Source of the DNA: Salsuginibacillus kocurii DSM 18087
GTDB lineage: Bacteria; Bacillota; Bacilli; Bacillales; Marinococcaceae
NCBI RefSeq assembly: GCF_000377705.1
Contig: NZ_KB898628.1
Location: 171,969-235,968, forward strand
Length of the DNA: 64,000 nt
Direction: 5' to 3'
Shown here in pieces: positions 52,871 through 61,872 of this stretch. Under the pieces are notes generated by a model that saw only the letters and a list, made by a program, of their open reading frames with translations, had not been told where the DNA came from and did not search any database. Within the stretch, counting starts at the first letter, position 1; each line of letters starts with the position of its first letter. A program made the position numbers and the translations under genes.

Positions 52871-53311
52871 ATGGATGTACAAAAAGTAGGACGAACAGGC
52901 TCAGCGCGGGCAGCAGCAAAACAAAAAACAGATACACAAACTAGTGTTTCATTTCAAGAAATGATGGATAAACGCCGTGATGAAAAAAGTCACGAACGTA
53001 TGACCCAGCTTATGAAAAAAATTGATGATCAAGGAAAAGTCCTGTCAGAAACTAGAACAGTTGAAGAACTTAGGAAATACAAACAGCTTGTGACAGACTT
53101 TATGGACGAAGCGGTACAAAATGGGTTGAGCCTGGAAGAAAAACGAGGGTACAACCGGCGCGGCCGCACCAAAGTATATAAAATTGTAGAAGAAGTGGAC
53201 CGTAAATTGCTCGACTTAACTGATGCAGTTATTAAACAGGAGAAGAACGGTCTTGATATTTTAGATATGGTTGGAGAAGTACGCGGTTTACTCGTTAATA
53301 TTCACGCGTAA
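52871..53311 (+). CDS. YaaR-family protein (DUF327)
   Basis: 146 aa, helical. The family pattern is clear: VSFQEMMDKRRDEK, KYKQLVTDFMDEAVQNGL, KRGYNRRGRTKVYKIVEEVD and LDMVGEVRGLLVNI. Often linked with flagellar genes in Bacilli; function not established. Follows hag by 103 bases. Confidence 0.8.
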   Translation: MDVQKVGRTGSARAAAKQKTDTQTSVSFQEMMDKRRDEKSHERMTQLMKKIDDQGKVLSETRTVEELRKYKQLVTDFMDEAVQNGLSLEEKRGYNRRGRTKVYKIVEEVDRKLLDLTDAVIKQEKNGLDILDMVGEVRGLLVNIHA

Positions 53312-53496
53312 CGCCATCTGCTGGCTGTATAGTAACTAATCAGAAGATGCAAAGGCTTCCAGTGTTATTCATCTGTTTATTTAGCCTGTAACCCTGTTTA
53401 ATCGAGATTGCGCCTTATTCTTGCTTTCGTTACGATAAAGTATGAAATGAGCAAATCGTGCTCGTTAATAAAATAAGAATAGGAAGTGTTCAATCG

Positions 53497-53781
53497 ATGA
53501 TCGTACACGATCTCGTTGAGTCAAAAGAGTTGTTTGCTGAAAAAACGAAAGACGATTGCTTTGTGATTTATGAAAAGATGGAAAACACAGATGCTAGTGT
53601 AAAGACAGATGGAACGATTTGCTTGAAAGAAGCTGAAACGCAGGAAGTTGTTCATATTCTGCGAGGAAAAGGCGAGCATTCGTTAAGCCGTGTGTGTGAA
53701 TATACGTTGAATAAGAATGAAACGTCAATTGAAGTGATTTTAGAAAAAGTTCAAGCGGAGCACGCTGAAATTTTTGCATAA
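53497..53781 (+). CDS. Hypothetical small protein
   Basis: 94 aa from ATG 53497 (GGAAGTG 8 bases upstream). Mixed alpha/beta pattern with IVHDLVESKELFAEK at the start and EVVHILRGKGEHSLSRV in the middle, acidic. Has its own terminator. No family recognised. Confidence 0.55.
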   Translation: MIVHDLVESKELFAEKTKDDCFVIYEKMENTDASVKTDGTICLKEAETQEVVHILRGKGEHSLSRVCEYTLNKNETSIEVILEKVQAEHAEIFA

Positions 53782-53804
53782 ATAAATATAACGAATGAGT
53801 GAAT

Positions 53805-53840
53805 AGGACCTCCTGACTTTTAACAGCAGGAGGTCCTTTC
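53805..53840 (+). terminator. Terminator of the 94-aa gene
   Basis: AGGACCTCCTG pairs perfectly with CAGGAGGTCCT, then TTT. The following 53,841-54,114 holds only the small frame listed next and a T-rich tract at 54048. Confidence 0.75.
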
Positions 53841-53938
53841 GTATATTGAATAAATGTGCTATATAGATAGAGAAGGAATCACTGTCCTGACAGTTTAGTG
53901 AATTTGCTTTCACCAGGATGTTAAGGAGATAAACTCGT

Positions 53939-54034
53939 ATGAAGTGGCTTCACCAACAAGACTTTAAAAAATACTTAATGCAACCAAAGGTTACTATCAA
54001 ATTAAAAGGAAAAATGATTTTCAGCCCCTCTTAG
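53939..54034 (+). CDS. Possible 31-aa basic peptide
   Basis: ATG 53939 is 8 bases after AAGGAG and the frame encodes a Lys-rich peptide beginning MKWLHQQDFKKYLMQ. It stops at TAG 54032-54034, ahead of a T-rich tract. Coding status is uncertain; it could be a remnant of a longer gene. Confidence 0.3.
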   Translation: MKWLHQQDFKKYLMQPKVTIKLKGKMIFSPS

Positions 54035-54114
54035 TATGTAGACAAGGGTTTTTTTCAATTAAAAATAGCGTATAATATACAGTAATTCGTCTGTTTAGAA
54101 AGAGGGTTGTGAAA

Positions 54115-54585
54115 ATGGTTCATGTCATGTTTGTGTGCCTTGGGAATATTTGCCGTTCACCTATGGCCGAAGCTATTTTTAGAAAAAAAGTAACTGAGGC
54201 AGGACTAGAGCACGTAATAAGTGTGGACTCAGTCGGCACCGGTCATTGGCATATCGGTAAACCTCCGCATGAAGGAACGCAAGATATTCTACATAAAAAT
54301 AAAATTTCATTTTCAGGGATTAAAGCGAGGCAGTTGACGCCCAAGGACTTAACAAAATCTCATTACGTCATTGCGATGGATGCAGCTAATCTCACATCCA
54401 TTCGCGAACAACTAACAGGGGACCCACCATCTGAAGTTTCGAGAATGCTCGATTTTCATCCCTATTATAAAAACAAAGATGTACCTGATCCTTATTTCAC
54501 AGGCAACTTTGAAGAAGTGTTTGAGATGGTGGACGAAAGCTGTACGTATTTGCTGCAGCATATTCAAGGTCGTGAAAAGCTATGA
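54115..54585 (+). CDS. Low molecular weight protein tyrosine phosphatase (YfkJ-like)
   Basis: 156 aa from ATG 54115 (AGAGGG upstream). Active-site loop CLGNICRSPMAEA (C-x5-R-S) at the N-terminus and catalytic acid in VPDPYFTG. Coupled to the fructosamine kinase gene by a 4-base overlap. In that context a deglycation role, removing phosphate from phosphorylated sugar adducts, is as likely as acting on phosphotyrosine. Confidence 0.88.
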   Translation: MVHVMFVCLGNICRSPMAEAIFRKKVTEAGLEHVISVDSVGTGHWHIGKPPHEGTQDILHKNKISFSGIKARQLTPKDLTKSHYVIAMDAANLTSIREQLTGDPPSEVSRMLDFHPYYKNKDVPDPYFTGNFEEVFEMVDESCTYLLQHIQGREKL

Positions 54586-55451
54586 AAAATATAGTAGATC
54601 CGATCCTTGACAAAGCCGGAATTTCCAGTTCCTTGCAGCATATCGAAGCCGTTTCGGGCGGAAGCATTAATGACACGTACTATGTTGAAACAACAGCAGG
54701 CCGCTATTTATTAAAAGTGAACCATCAAGCTCCCATGCATTTTTTTGAACAAGAAGCACGGGGGCTCACGTTTATTGGGCAGACAAATAGTGTAGGGGTA
54801 CCGCGAATTTATGCACGAGGAGATAAGTTTTTGCTGCTTGAATGGATTGAACGCGAGCCTCAGCCTGATAGTTATGAACGCCTGGGCCACGGTCTTGCTG
54901 CTATGCACCAAGCCACTTCGACGTATGATGAGTTCGGTTTGGCAAGCGATAATTTCATTGGGGAACTGCCTCAGCCGAACGGTTATTCAACAAATTGGGT
55001 GGAATTTTACCGGGAAGCAAGGTTGTATCCACAGTTTGAACTAGCACGCTCAGCAGGGCGGCTGCCACAGCAACGGGCAAAGCTAGCTTGGTCTCTACTT
55101 GACCGATTGGAAGAATGGCTGCCGCAAGACCCAGTACCTGCGCGCCTACACGGAGATATGTGGAGTGGAAATTGGGTAACAGGACCGCAAGGAAAGCCAT
55201 ATGTGATTGACCCAGCCGTTTATGTTGGGCATGCTGAAGTAGATGTAGCATTTATGGAGCTTTTTGGCGGTTTCCCAGATGAGGTCTTTCATGCTTATTA
55301 CGAACTTCAACCGCTGGACCCTGAGTTTAAGCATCGAAAAAGCTTGTATCAGCTTTATTATTTACTTGTTCATTTAAATACCTTCGGAGAAAGCTATGGG
55401 CCGAGTGTAGATCGAATTTTGGAACATTATAGTTTAAAGCAGGCGAAATAA
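54582..55451 (+). CDS. Fructosamine/ketosamine-3-kinase family protein
   Basis: 289 aa. APH-like kinase fold: VSGGSINDTYYVETTAGRYLLKVN at the N-terminus, catalytic LHGDMWSGNW and metal-binding VIDPAVYVGHAEVD. Phosphorylates Amadori-type sugar adducts on proteins so that they fall off. Coupled to the preceding phosphatase. Confidence 0.88.
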   Translation: MKNIVDPILDKAGISSSLQHIEAVSGGSINDTYYVETTAGRYLLKVNHQAPMHFFEQEARGLTFIGQTNSVGVPRIYARGDKFLLLEWIEREPQPDSYERLGHGLAAMHQATSTYDEFGLASDNFIGELPQPNGYSTNWVEFYREARLYPQFELARSAGRLPQQRAKLAWSLLDRLEEWLPQDPVPARLHGDMWSGNWVTGPQGKPYVIDPAVYVGHAEVDVAFMELFGGFPDEVFHAYYELQPLDPEFKHRKSLYQLYYLLVHLNTFGESYGPSVDRILEHYSLKQAK

Positions 55452-55691
55452 CCTTTTAGAGTAAAAAATCTCTCTTTATGGTTAGACAACGTAGTATTCT
55501 CGCCTCCTTAACGTGACCTGCCGCTAGCCTCATGTATGTTGGTCTTACCACCATCTGGCTATAGGACAGGTCCTTTTTTATCTCTGCCATATGAGGTCGT
55601 AGCTGCTGAGGAAGAAGGACAAAAAATAAAAATTTCACGCACCGTATTTTTACTTGTGTTAAATAACTATTCAACAAGGGAGGTATAACCT
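55452..55691. other. Intergenic stretch before the monooxygenase leader
   Basis: No gene that I can support. A plus-strand frame (55536-55688, 50 aa, including LPYEVVAAEEEGQKIKISR) and a minus-strand frame are open, but neither has a ribosome binding site. GGGAGG at 55678-55683 serves the leader peptide noted next. Confidence 0.4.
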
Positions 55692-55709
55692 ATGAACAGG
55701 CAGACCTGA
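55692..55709 (+). CDS. Five-residue leader peptide M-N-R-Q-T
   Basis: ATG AAC AGG CAG ACC TGA, placed 8 bases after GGGAGG. Its codons form the left arm of the terminator hairpin that follows, so translation would interfere with the hairpin. Confidence 0.45.
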   Translation: MNRQT

Positions 55710-55729
55710 GGTTTATAGCCTGTTTTTTT
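55695..55729 (+). terminator. Attenuator-type terminator before the monooxygenase operon
   Basis: AACAGGC (inside the leader codons) pairs with GCCTGTT, then T run, 32 bases before the monooxygenase ATG. Confidence 0.6.
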
Positions 55730-55760
55730 CGGGAAACTTCGCTACGAAGGTGGTGGGGCG

Positions 55761-57101
55761 ATGAATTATCAGGTGCTCATTGTAGGAGGAGGGGTGGCCG
55801 GTTTAACCCTTGCGTTAAAACTCGTCCAACGTAAGATCGATGTTCTGTTAGTAGAAAAAGATGCAGGGCAGAGTATTTTATATAAAGGAGAGCTTCTCCA
55901 ACCTAAGAGCGTAGAAATTTTGTACAGTCTCGGACTAAACGAAGAGTTAGAAGCAGAAAGTGAATCTATAAACGAAATTCGCTCGCTGGAAGTTGATACA
56001 TTTGAAGATTCGCCGCCTACATTTCGAGGTGGAAGCTCGCTATCATATTCAATTTTAGCTTCTCCTTATAATAAAGCGAAAATGATACCACATGAAAAGC
56101 TTAGAGACTTATTATTCGAGAAGCTTAACCAGCATGATACGTTTCATCACTTGCGCCCAGCGCGCTTTTTAGGCTTCACAAGTGAAACAAATTTGTTCAA
56201 GCAAAAAGCTCGTATAAAAACAAAAGACGGGGAAGAACTCATAGTTGCGGATTTTTATATTGGCGCGGAAGGGAGAGCCTCCTCCGTCCGAAAACATATG
56301 AATGTTACGTTAAAAGAGACAAATTACAATCATCAATTTCTAACAGTTTCATTCCCCAAACCACCAGGCCTGAGAGAGTCGGTTATGTATAGTTCTCAGC
56401 ATTCGTTCCTAGGATTGTTCCCGTTGCCTAACAATGAAGTGCGCAGTGTCCTCTTAATTCAACCTGGGGAATGGAAAGCCATGAAAGAAGAAGGACTCGA
56501 AAGTTTTTTCGAGGCTTACAAACGATTTATGCCGGAAATGGAGGGATATGTAGATCAATTACGATCATGGCGTGAGATTCAACTCATGATTCCTGTTCGT
56601 CATAACGCGTCTGCCTATGTCGACAGAAATCGGGTGATCATAGGAGATGCTGCGCACAGTGTCCATCCTATGGCTGGTGAAGGGATGAATTTGGCAATTC
56701 AAGACGGAGATGTGTTAGGGGAACTTTTAGCATGGATGTATGAAAAAGGAGAGCTTGGATTAGAAAACTTACAATGGTTTGAACGAGTAAGAAAACCAAG
56801 AGCTGAATATTTATCGAGGTTAAGCCATCAATCTGCTCTTGCTTATTCGCTCACACATCCTATCTGGAGAAAGTTAAGACTACGAGCCTTATATTATATG
56901 GAACATAATCCTAAAATCCATTTCAAACAGATGTTAAATGTATCAGGCTTAGGTTTATGGAAAGCTACAATATTTGATTATATGAAACATCTTGGTTTTC
57001 CTCCAGGACTGACAAGCTCAAAACCGTATCCGGCCGCTAAGCAGCGGAAATACTTATTCACCCCTATTGACGATTACCCCTGGTATGCACAAACAAAATG
57101 A
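55761..57101 (+). CDS. FAD-dependent monooxygenase (UbiH/PHBH-like)
   Basis: 446 aa. FAD motif VGGGVAGLTLALKLVQR at the N-terminus, DG-type segment FYIGAEGRASSVRKHM, and the second FAD motif VIIGDAAHSVHPMAGEGMNLAIQDG. This flavin class hydroxylates aromatic or polyketide-like substrates using NAD(P)H. First of three genes on one strand (22- and 76-base gaps) with a methyltransferase and an asparagine synthetase. Substrate unknown. Confidence 0.85.
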   Translation: MNYQVLIVGGGVAGLTLALKLVQRKIDVLLVEKDAGQSILYKGELLQPKSVEILYSLGLNEELEAESESINEIRSLEVDTFEDSPPTFRGGSSLSYSILASPYNKAKMIPHEKLRDLLFEKLNQHDTFHHLRPARFLGFTSETNLFKQKARIKTKDGEELIVADFYIGAEGRASSVRKHMNVTLKETNYNHQFLTVSFPKPPGLRESVMYSSQHSFLGLFPLPNNEVRSVLLIQPGEWKAMKEEGLESFFEAYKRFMPEMEGYVDQLRSWREIQLMIPVRHNASAYVDRNRVIIGDAAHSVHPMAGEGMNLAIQDGDVLGELLAWMYEKGELGLENLQWFERVRKPRAEYLSRLSHQSALAYSLTHPIWRKLRLRALYYMEHNPKIHFKQMLNVSGLGLWKATIFDYMKHLGFPPGLTSSKPYPAAKQRKYLFTPIDDYPWYAQTK

Positions 57102-57122
57102 AAAGTGTAGGGAGAGGTAAGC

Positions 57123-58115
57123 ATGATGAATGAATGGAGACGCCTTATTTGGGCTAGAAAATGGATGAAAAAAAATGAAACCTTCTTGCCGACTTGGCAT
57201 GCACATTTAGGCTATTCTCTCTACTTGTTTGAAGCTTTTCGTAAGCCAGTGACGATCGATGAGGTGGTAAAGGAACGAAATTTGAACCATTTGCTCTTGC
57301 AGCGATGGGTTGAAGTTGGCTTGGCGGTAGGACATTTAAAGGCAAAGCGGAACGGAAAAATTAAAAGCGATAAACATATGCTTCGCTATGTAGCACCGAC
57401 AAGCCCGGACTCAGTAGGCATTTTGTTAAAAGAAATGCTAGAGCTTCACATGCCAACGATGCTTGCTTATAAGGAATTACTAGTAGAAGACGAAAAGGTT
57501 TCTTATGTAGATAAGGATCATGGCAAAACAGTCGCCGAAACATCAGCATTGCTAGAAACGCTGGCTTTTCCAAAGATTCTATCTGAAATAAAACGGTACC
57601 GTTGTAAAAAAATAATGGACTTAGGTTGTGGGCATGGAGGTTATTTAGCTCGTTTGGCTCAAAAAAAACCAAAACATTCACTGTTTGGGGTTGAAATGCA
57701 CGCTGATGTGTTGAAGGAAGCGCAAAAACGCACCGAAGGGTATGAAAACGTGAAATTACTGCATGAAAAAATTGAAGATTTACATCCCACCAATTATAAC
57801 CCCGATATGGTGATGTTAAATAATGTCTTATATTATTTTCCGGCAGAAGAGAGACTGCCCATTTTTAAAAAAGCCTATGATTTGTTGGACGCAAAAGGTG
57901 TTCTAGTCGTTATGTCTCCTATTAACGGAGTAAAAAATGGAAACGCTTTTTCGTCTGCCTTTAATAGTTTTATGTCGGCACAAGACAACCTCTATCCTCT
58001 TCCCTCCTTTAAAAGCATTAAAGAGTACGGCAAACTAGCCGGGTTTCGGATGAAAAGGAGTGCTCCCATTATTAAAGAAGGGGGATGGTACTACTTTGTC
58101 TTACAGAAAAAATAA
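57123..58115 (+). CDS. Class I SAM-dependent methyltransferase
   Basis: 330 aa. An N-terminal 130-residue helical region, winged-helix-like (VTIDEVVKERNLNHLLLQRW), precedes the Rossmann core: IMDLGCGHGGYLARLAQ (motif I), LFGVEMHADVL, MVMLNNVLYYFP. The layout resembles O-methyltransferases of secondary metabolism with an N-terminal dimerisation domain. AGGGAGAGG upstream. Partner substrate probably comes from the monooxygenase (inference). Confidence 0.8.
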   Translation: MMNEWRRLIWARKWMKKNETFLPTWHAHLGYSLYLFEAFRKPVTIDEVVKERNLNHLLLQRWVEVGLAVGHLKAKRNGKIKSDKHMLRYVAPTSPDSVGILLKEMLELHMPTMLAYKELLVEDEKVSYVDKDHGKTVAETSALLETLAFPKILSEIKRYRCKKIMDLGCGHGGYLARLAQKKPKHSLFGVEMHADVLKEAQKRTEGYENVKLLHEKIEDLHPTNYNPDMVMLNNVLYYFPAEERLPIFKKAYDLLDAKGVLVVMSPINGVKNGNAFSSAFNSFMSAQDNLYPLPSFKSIKEYGKLAGFRMKRSAPIIKEGGWYYFVLQKK

Positions 58116-58191
58116 CACAGAATAACACTCTTTTGCCTTCTATTGCATATAGTGCAGATGAAGTGATATGAAGTGCGGAAGGGTGACGATG

Positions 58192-60039
58192 ATGTGTGGA
58201 ATCGTCGGATGGTTAAATTATGATCGCTCGTTAGTTGAGGAAAAGCAAGAGCTTGAAGCAATGACTTCAACGATTTTGCACCGGGGGCCGGATGCAACCA
58301 ACCATTGGTTAGATGAAGATATAGGCTTTGGTCATACACGCCTTACGGTAGTTGACCCGGCTGGCGGAGCGCAGCCAATGACAGTGATGGCAGGGGATTC
58401 CAATTATACCATTGTGTACAATGGCGAACTTTACAACACAGAAGAAATAAGACAAACGTTATATGCCCAGGGCTTTCGTTTTCAAAGTTATTCCGACACT
58501 GAAGTGGTCTTACATGCATTTATTTGCTGGGGAGAGCGAGCTCCCGAACGACTTAATGGGATTTTTTCTTTTGCTGTTTGGGATGAAAAAAAGAAGCAAT
58601 TAACATTGGTTCGGGACCGACTTGGTGTTAAACCACTCTTTTATGCTGAAAGTGGAAATAATTTCTTTTTTGCTTCTGAGTTAAAAGCGATTTTAGCTAA
58701 TCGGTTAATGGACCCTGTAATTGGTGAAGAAGGGTTGCATGAATTATTTGCACTAGCACCGTCGAGAACACCAGGGCACGGGGTTTTTAAAGGTATACAT
58801 GAGTTGCGCCCGGCTCACCTCATGACGATTACGCCAGAGAAAAAAACGATTTCGCGCTATTGGCAGCTCGAGTCTTTGCCTCATACCAGTCCATTTGCGC
58901 AAACAAAAAATACATTACATGAGTTGCTTGTTGATACGGTAGAGCGCCAGCTTGTTAGTGATGTTCCATTGGGGACGTTTCTTTCAGGCGGGGTTGATTC
59001 GAGCATTTTAACTGCTATAGCGGCCAAAAAACTGAAAAAATACGAGAACGTAACATTACCTACATTTTCAGTTGATTATGAAGAAAATGCTGCCCATTTT
59101 TCTTCGGATGCCTTTACACCGGCTGAAGACACAGCCTTTATTGAAGCAATGTCTAATCGGTACAAAACCAATCATACCGTGCATACGATCGAACAGGAGA
59201 AACTTGCTGATTTGTTAGGTGAAGCGGTAGAAGCCAGGGATTTACCGGGCATGGCTGATATTGATTCATCACTGCTTTGGTTTTCCCGGAAGATGAAAGA
59301 AGATGTGACTGTCGCCCTGTCTGGTGAGTGTGCAGATGAGATATTTGGCGGCTACCCGTGGTTTCACCGCCAAGAGTTAGTAGACCGTCCGCTTTTTCCG
59401 TGGATGTCTTCTTTAGATACGAGAGAGTCGCTTTTGCACCAAGATTTAGCAGGGAAGCTCGATCTAGAAGCCTATGTTAAAGCCCGCATGCAAGAAACGT
59501 TGGATGAAACACCACTTCTTGATGGAGAATCAAGTGAAGACAGACAAAGAAGACAATTATTTTATTTGAATATTATTTGGTTTATGACCACCTTACTTGA
59601 CCGGAAAGACAGAATGAGCATGAAAGCTAGTTTGGAAGTCAGAGTGCCATTTGCTGACCACCGTCTCGTAGAATATGTCTGGAATGTGCCCTGGGATATG
59701 AAACAATTTGGCGGGCAGGAAAAAGGGTTATTACGGAAAGCAATGGCTTCTCATCTCCCAACTAAAGTACAAAAACGTAAAAAAAGTCCGTACCCTAAAA
59801 CTCACCATCCAAAGTATAGTGAACTGATTGGTACTATGACAGAAGAAATATTAAAGAACAAAAATGAACCAATTCACGATTTGATGGATGAAAAGGCGTT
59901 GGAACAACTGAGCCGTACGAGGGGATTTGAAGTGAAAGAACCTTTTTTCGGCCAGCTTATGACAGGACCTCAACTGTTAGCCTTTATCTGGCAGGTGAAT
60001 CATTGGTTAAAAACGTACAGTGTTTCTGTTAAGCTATAA
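58192..60039 (+). CDS. asnO: Asparagine synthetase, glutamine-hydrolysing (AsnO/AsnB type)
   Basis: 615 aa from ATG 58192, which puts the nucleophile Cys at position 2 (MCGIVGWL). Glutaminase landmarks: RGPDATNHWL, NGELYN and SDTEVVLHA; synthetase PP-loop LSGGVDSSIL and LSGECADEIFGGYPW. Closest in style to B. subtilis AsnO (YisO), linked to sporulation. Here it is last in a cluster with an oxygenase and a methyltransferase, so a biosynthetic amide-forming role is an alternative. Confidence 0.88.
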   Translation: MCGIVGWLNYDRSLVEEKQELEAMTSTILHRGPDATNHWLDEDIGFGHTRLTVVDPAGGAQPMTVMAGDSNYTIVYNGELYNTEEIRQTLYAQGFRFQSYSDTEVVLHAFICWGERAPERLNGIFSFAVWDEKKKQLTLVRDRLGVKPLFYAESGNNFFFASELKAILANRLMDPVIGEEGLHELFALAPSRTPGHGVFKGIHELRPAHLMTITPEKKTISRYWQLESLPHTSPFAQTKNTLHELLVDTVERQLVSDVPLGTFLSGGVDSSILTAIAAKKLKKYENVTLPTFSVDYEENAAHFSSDAFTPAEDTAFIEAMSNRYKTNHTVHTIEQEKLADLLGEAVEARDLPGMADIDSSLLWFSRKMKEDVTVALSGECADEIFGGYPWFHRQELVDRPLFPWMSSLDTRESLLHQDLAGKLDLEAYVKARMQETLDETPLLDGESSEDRQRRQLFYLNIIWFMTTLLDRKDRMSMKASLEVRVPFADHRLVEYVWNVPWDMKQFGGQEKGLLRKAMASHLPTKVQKRKKSPYPKTHHPKYSELIGTMTEEILKNKNEPIHDLMDEKALEQLSRTRGFEVKEPFFGQLMTGPQLLAFIWQVNHWLKTYSVSVKL

Positions 60040-60207
60040 CCTAGGGGGCTACCCTTGGGTTTGTTTTGTTTAATCAGATTATAAAAGGGAAAAAGTACTA
60101 AGAAAGAATATTTTCGTGAATACTGGTTGCGATTTGTTGGACAAGCAAATAGAATGAATTGACTTTCCTTTCTTCTTTCGTTACATTAGTATCTGACTTC
60201 TCTCATA

Positions 60208-60223
60208 CCTTGTATATACAAGG
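60208..60223. promoter_or_regulatory. TreR-like operator before the EIIA gene
   Basis: CCTTGTATATACAAGG is a perfect 16-base palindrome. Its core TTGTATATACAA equals the trehalose repressor (TreR, GntR family) operator known from B. subtilis. It lies 70 bases before the EIIA start. Confidence 0.6.
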
Positions 60224-60291
60224 AGAAGGGAAATGCTTGAAGTTTGAAACTATACTATTCAGGCTATACATAAAAATAGAGGTGAGTACCT

Positions 60292-60795
60292 ATGCTAAAA
60301 AAATTATTCGGAAAAAAGAGCGAACCTAAAGACGTCCAGGTTTTTTCCCCAGCAAATGGAACATTCGTCGATTTAACTGAAGTTCCCGACCCTACATTTT
60401 CAGAAAAAATGATGGGGGAAGGCTTTGCGGTAGACCCGGCAGAAGGAAAAATTGTTTCACCGGTAAAAGGGAAAGTTACGCAAGTCTTTCCTACCAAACA
60501 CGCATTAGGTATCCGTTCGGATGAAGGCTTGGATTTACTTATACACATTGGCTTAGAGACTGTAAGTCTTAATGGTGAAGGATTCGAAGTCCATACTTCT
60601 GAAGGTTCCTCAGTTAATCAAGGAGATGTATTAGTAGAGTTTGATATGGACAAAGTAAATCAAGATGCAAAAAGCACCATTACTCCTGTTGTGTTTACGG
60701 AAGCAGACCAAATTAATTCGCACAGTATTGAATCTGTGCAGGATTTATCAGCTGGAGAAACGCCAGTAGCAACTGTGAATGTTAATCCTTCTTAA
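60292..60795 (+). CDS. PTS EIIA component, glucose type (Crr/YpqE-like)
   Basis: 167 aa. Stand-alone EIIA-Glc domain. Active His is H85 in LLIHIGLETV, and the helper His is H70 in TKHALGI. Shuttles phosphate from HPr to EIIB of sugar permeases. B. subtilis TreP lacks its own EIIA, so with the TreR-like operator a role in trehalose uptake is plausible. Strong GAGGTG upstream. Confidence 0.9.
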   Translation: MLKKLFGKKSEPKDVQVFSPANGTFVDLTEVPDPTFSEKMMGEGFAVDPAEGKIVSPVKGKVTQVFPTKHALGIRSDEGLDLLIHIGLETVSLNGEGFEVHTSEGSSVNQGDVLVEFDMDKVNQDAKSTITPVVFTEADQINSHSIESVQDLSAGETPVATVNVNPS

Positions 60796-60820
60796 GGTTG
60801 TTTAAGAACGGTGAAACTAT

Positions 60821-60858
60821 GGCTTCAAAGGGGAAAATTCCCTTTTGAAGCTTTTTTT
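60821..60858 (+). terminator. EIIA gene terminator
   Basis: A stem of about 14 bp (GGCTTCAAA and TTTTGAAGC arms with GGGG/CCC inside) followed by seven T. Confidence 0.8.
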
Positions 60859-60960
60859 AGTTTTCATATAAAAAGCTTTAAAGATTTTATGCGCTCTTCC
60901 TTTCATTCTTTTTGGTTTTTCAGTAAAATACAGTCGAGTGCTATTCACAAGGAGATACCT

Positions 60961-61806
60961 ATGATAATTCAAAAGGTGTTAAATAATAACGCAGCGATTA
61001 TTAAAGACCAGGGCCAAGAAAAGGTGGCGCTTGGATCAGGTCTTGCTTTTAATAAGAAGAAATATGATGAAATTTCGGCAGAGCAGGTTGAAAAACTTTT
61101 TGTTATGGCAGCAGATGACCAGTTAAAATTCAGCCAGCTTTTGCATAACTTTCCTGAGTCATATGTTGACGTGGTCCGTGAGATCGTACGCAGAAGTGAA
61201 CATTCGTTAGGAGCAACATTTGGAGACCGGTTATATGCGACGTTATTTGAGCATGTAAGCATGGCTATTGAGCGTTTGCAGAACGGGGCAGCAATCACGA
61301 ATCAACTACTGCCAGAAATTAAGATTCTATATGCCGAGGAAATGGAAGTAGCTCTATGGGCGGCTTCATTGATTGAAGAAAAGCTTGGAGTAAAAGTACC
61401 GGAGAGCGAAGCTGGATTTATTGCCATGCATTTACATACAGCTCGCGCACAGCAAGGGACGCTAAGAGAAGCGACAGTGAGAGCTCAGGCTGTACAGGAT
61501 ATGGTAAAAATAATCGAAGAACAATTGCAGGTTTCTTTTCCAAAAGAGCATGCGGCTTATCAAGGGCTTACCATTCATTTGAATTTAGCCGTCCGAGCTG
61601 CTCAAAAAGGAGAATCGCTGGAAGGCACGCCTGTGGATATGAGAGAAATGGTAGAAAAGAAATACCCACAAATCTATCAGTCTGCTAGCCAAGCCATGCA
61701 AATGCTGCAAAAAGATTGGTCCGTGGAGCTGCCTGCAGACGAAGTCGTTTATATATCCATGCATGTCCAACGCCTTTTGCATGCTGCAAATGAAACATTA
61801 AAATAA
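60961..61806 (+). CDS. BglG/LicT-family transcription antiterminator
   Basis: 281 aa from ATG 60961 (AAGGAG 6 bases upstream); earlier in-frame codons pass through the terminator hairpin. RNA-binding CAT domain (1-55, IIQKVLNNNAAIIKDQGQE and GSGLAFNKK), then two PRD domains (about 65-170 and 175-280) with regulatory histidines such as RRSEHSLG and AMHLHTARA. Controls a sugar PTS operon by preventing termination at an RNA hairpin. I see no clear RAT element in the window. Confidence 0.9.
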   Translation: MIIQKVLNNNAAIIKDQGQEKVALGSGLAFNKKKYDEISAEQVEKLFVMAADDQLKFSQLLHNFPESYVDVVREIVRRSEHSLGATFGDRLYATLFEHVSMAIERLQNGAAITNQLLPEIKILYAEEMEVALWAASLIEEKLGVKVPESEAGFIAMHLHTARAQQGTLREATVRAQAVQDMVKIIEEQLQVSFPKEHAAYQGLTIHLNLAVRAAQKGESLEGTPVDMREMVEKKYPQIYQSASQAMQMLQKDWSVELPADEVVYISMHVQRLLHAANETLK

Positions 61807-61823
61807 TCCGAAATGAATTAATG

Positions 61824-61872
61824 AATTCACCTTTGCGAGAATAAAATGTCTCGTGGAGGTGAATTTTTTTCT
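61824..61872 (+). terminator. Antiterminator gene terminator
   Basis: Outer arms AATTCACCT/AGGTGAATT and inner arms CGAGA/TCTCG with a T run. Confidence 0.75.

Noticed and set aside
55536..55688. 50-codon frame before the monooxygenase leader
   Set aside because: Protein-like composition in its second half, but no ribosome binding site and no recognised family; may be a gene remnant.
60811..60960. N-terminal extension of the antiterminator gene
   Set aside because: Reads through a strong terminator hairpin and lies before a well-placed AAGGAG-ATG at 60961, where the CAT domain begins.
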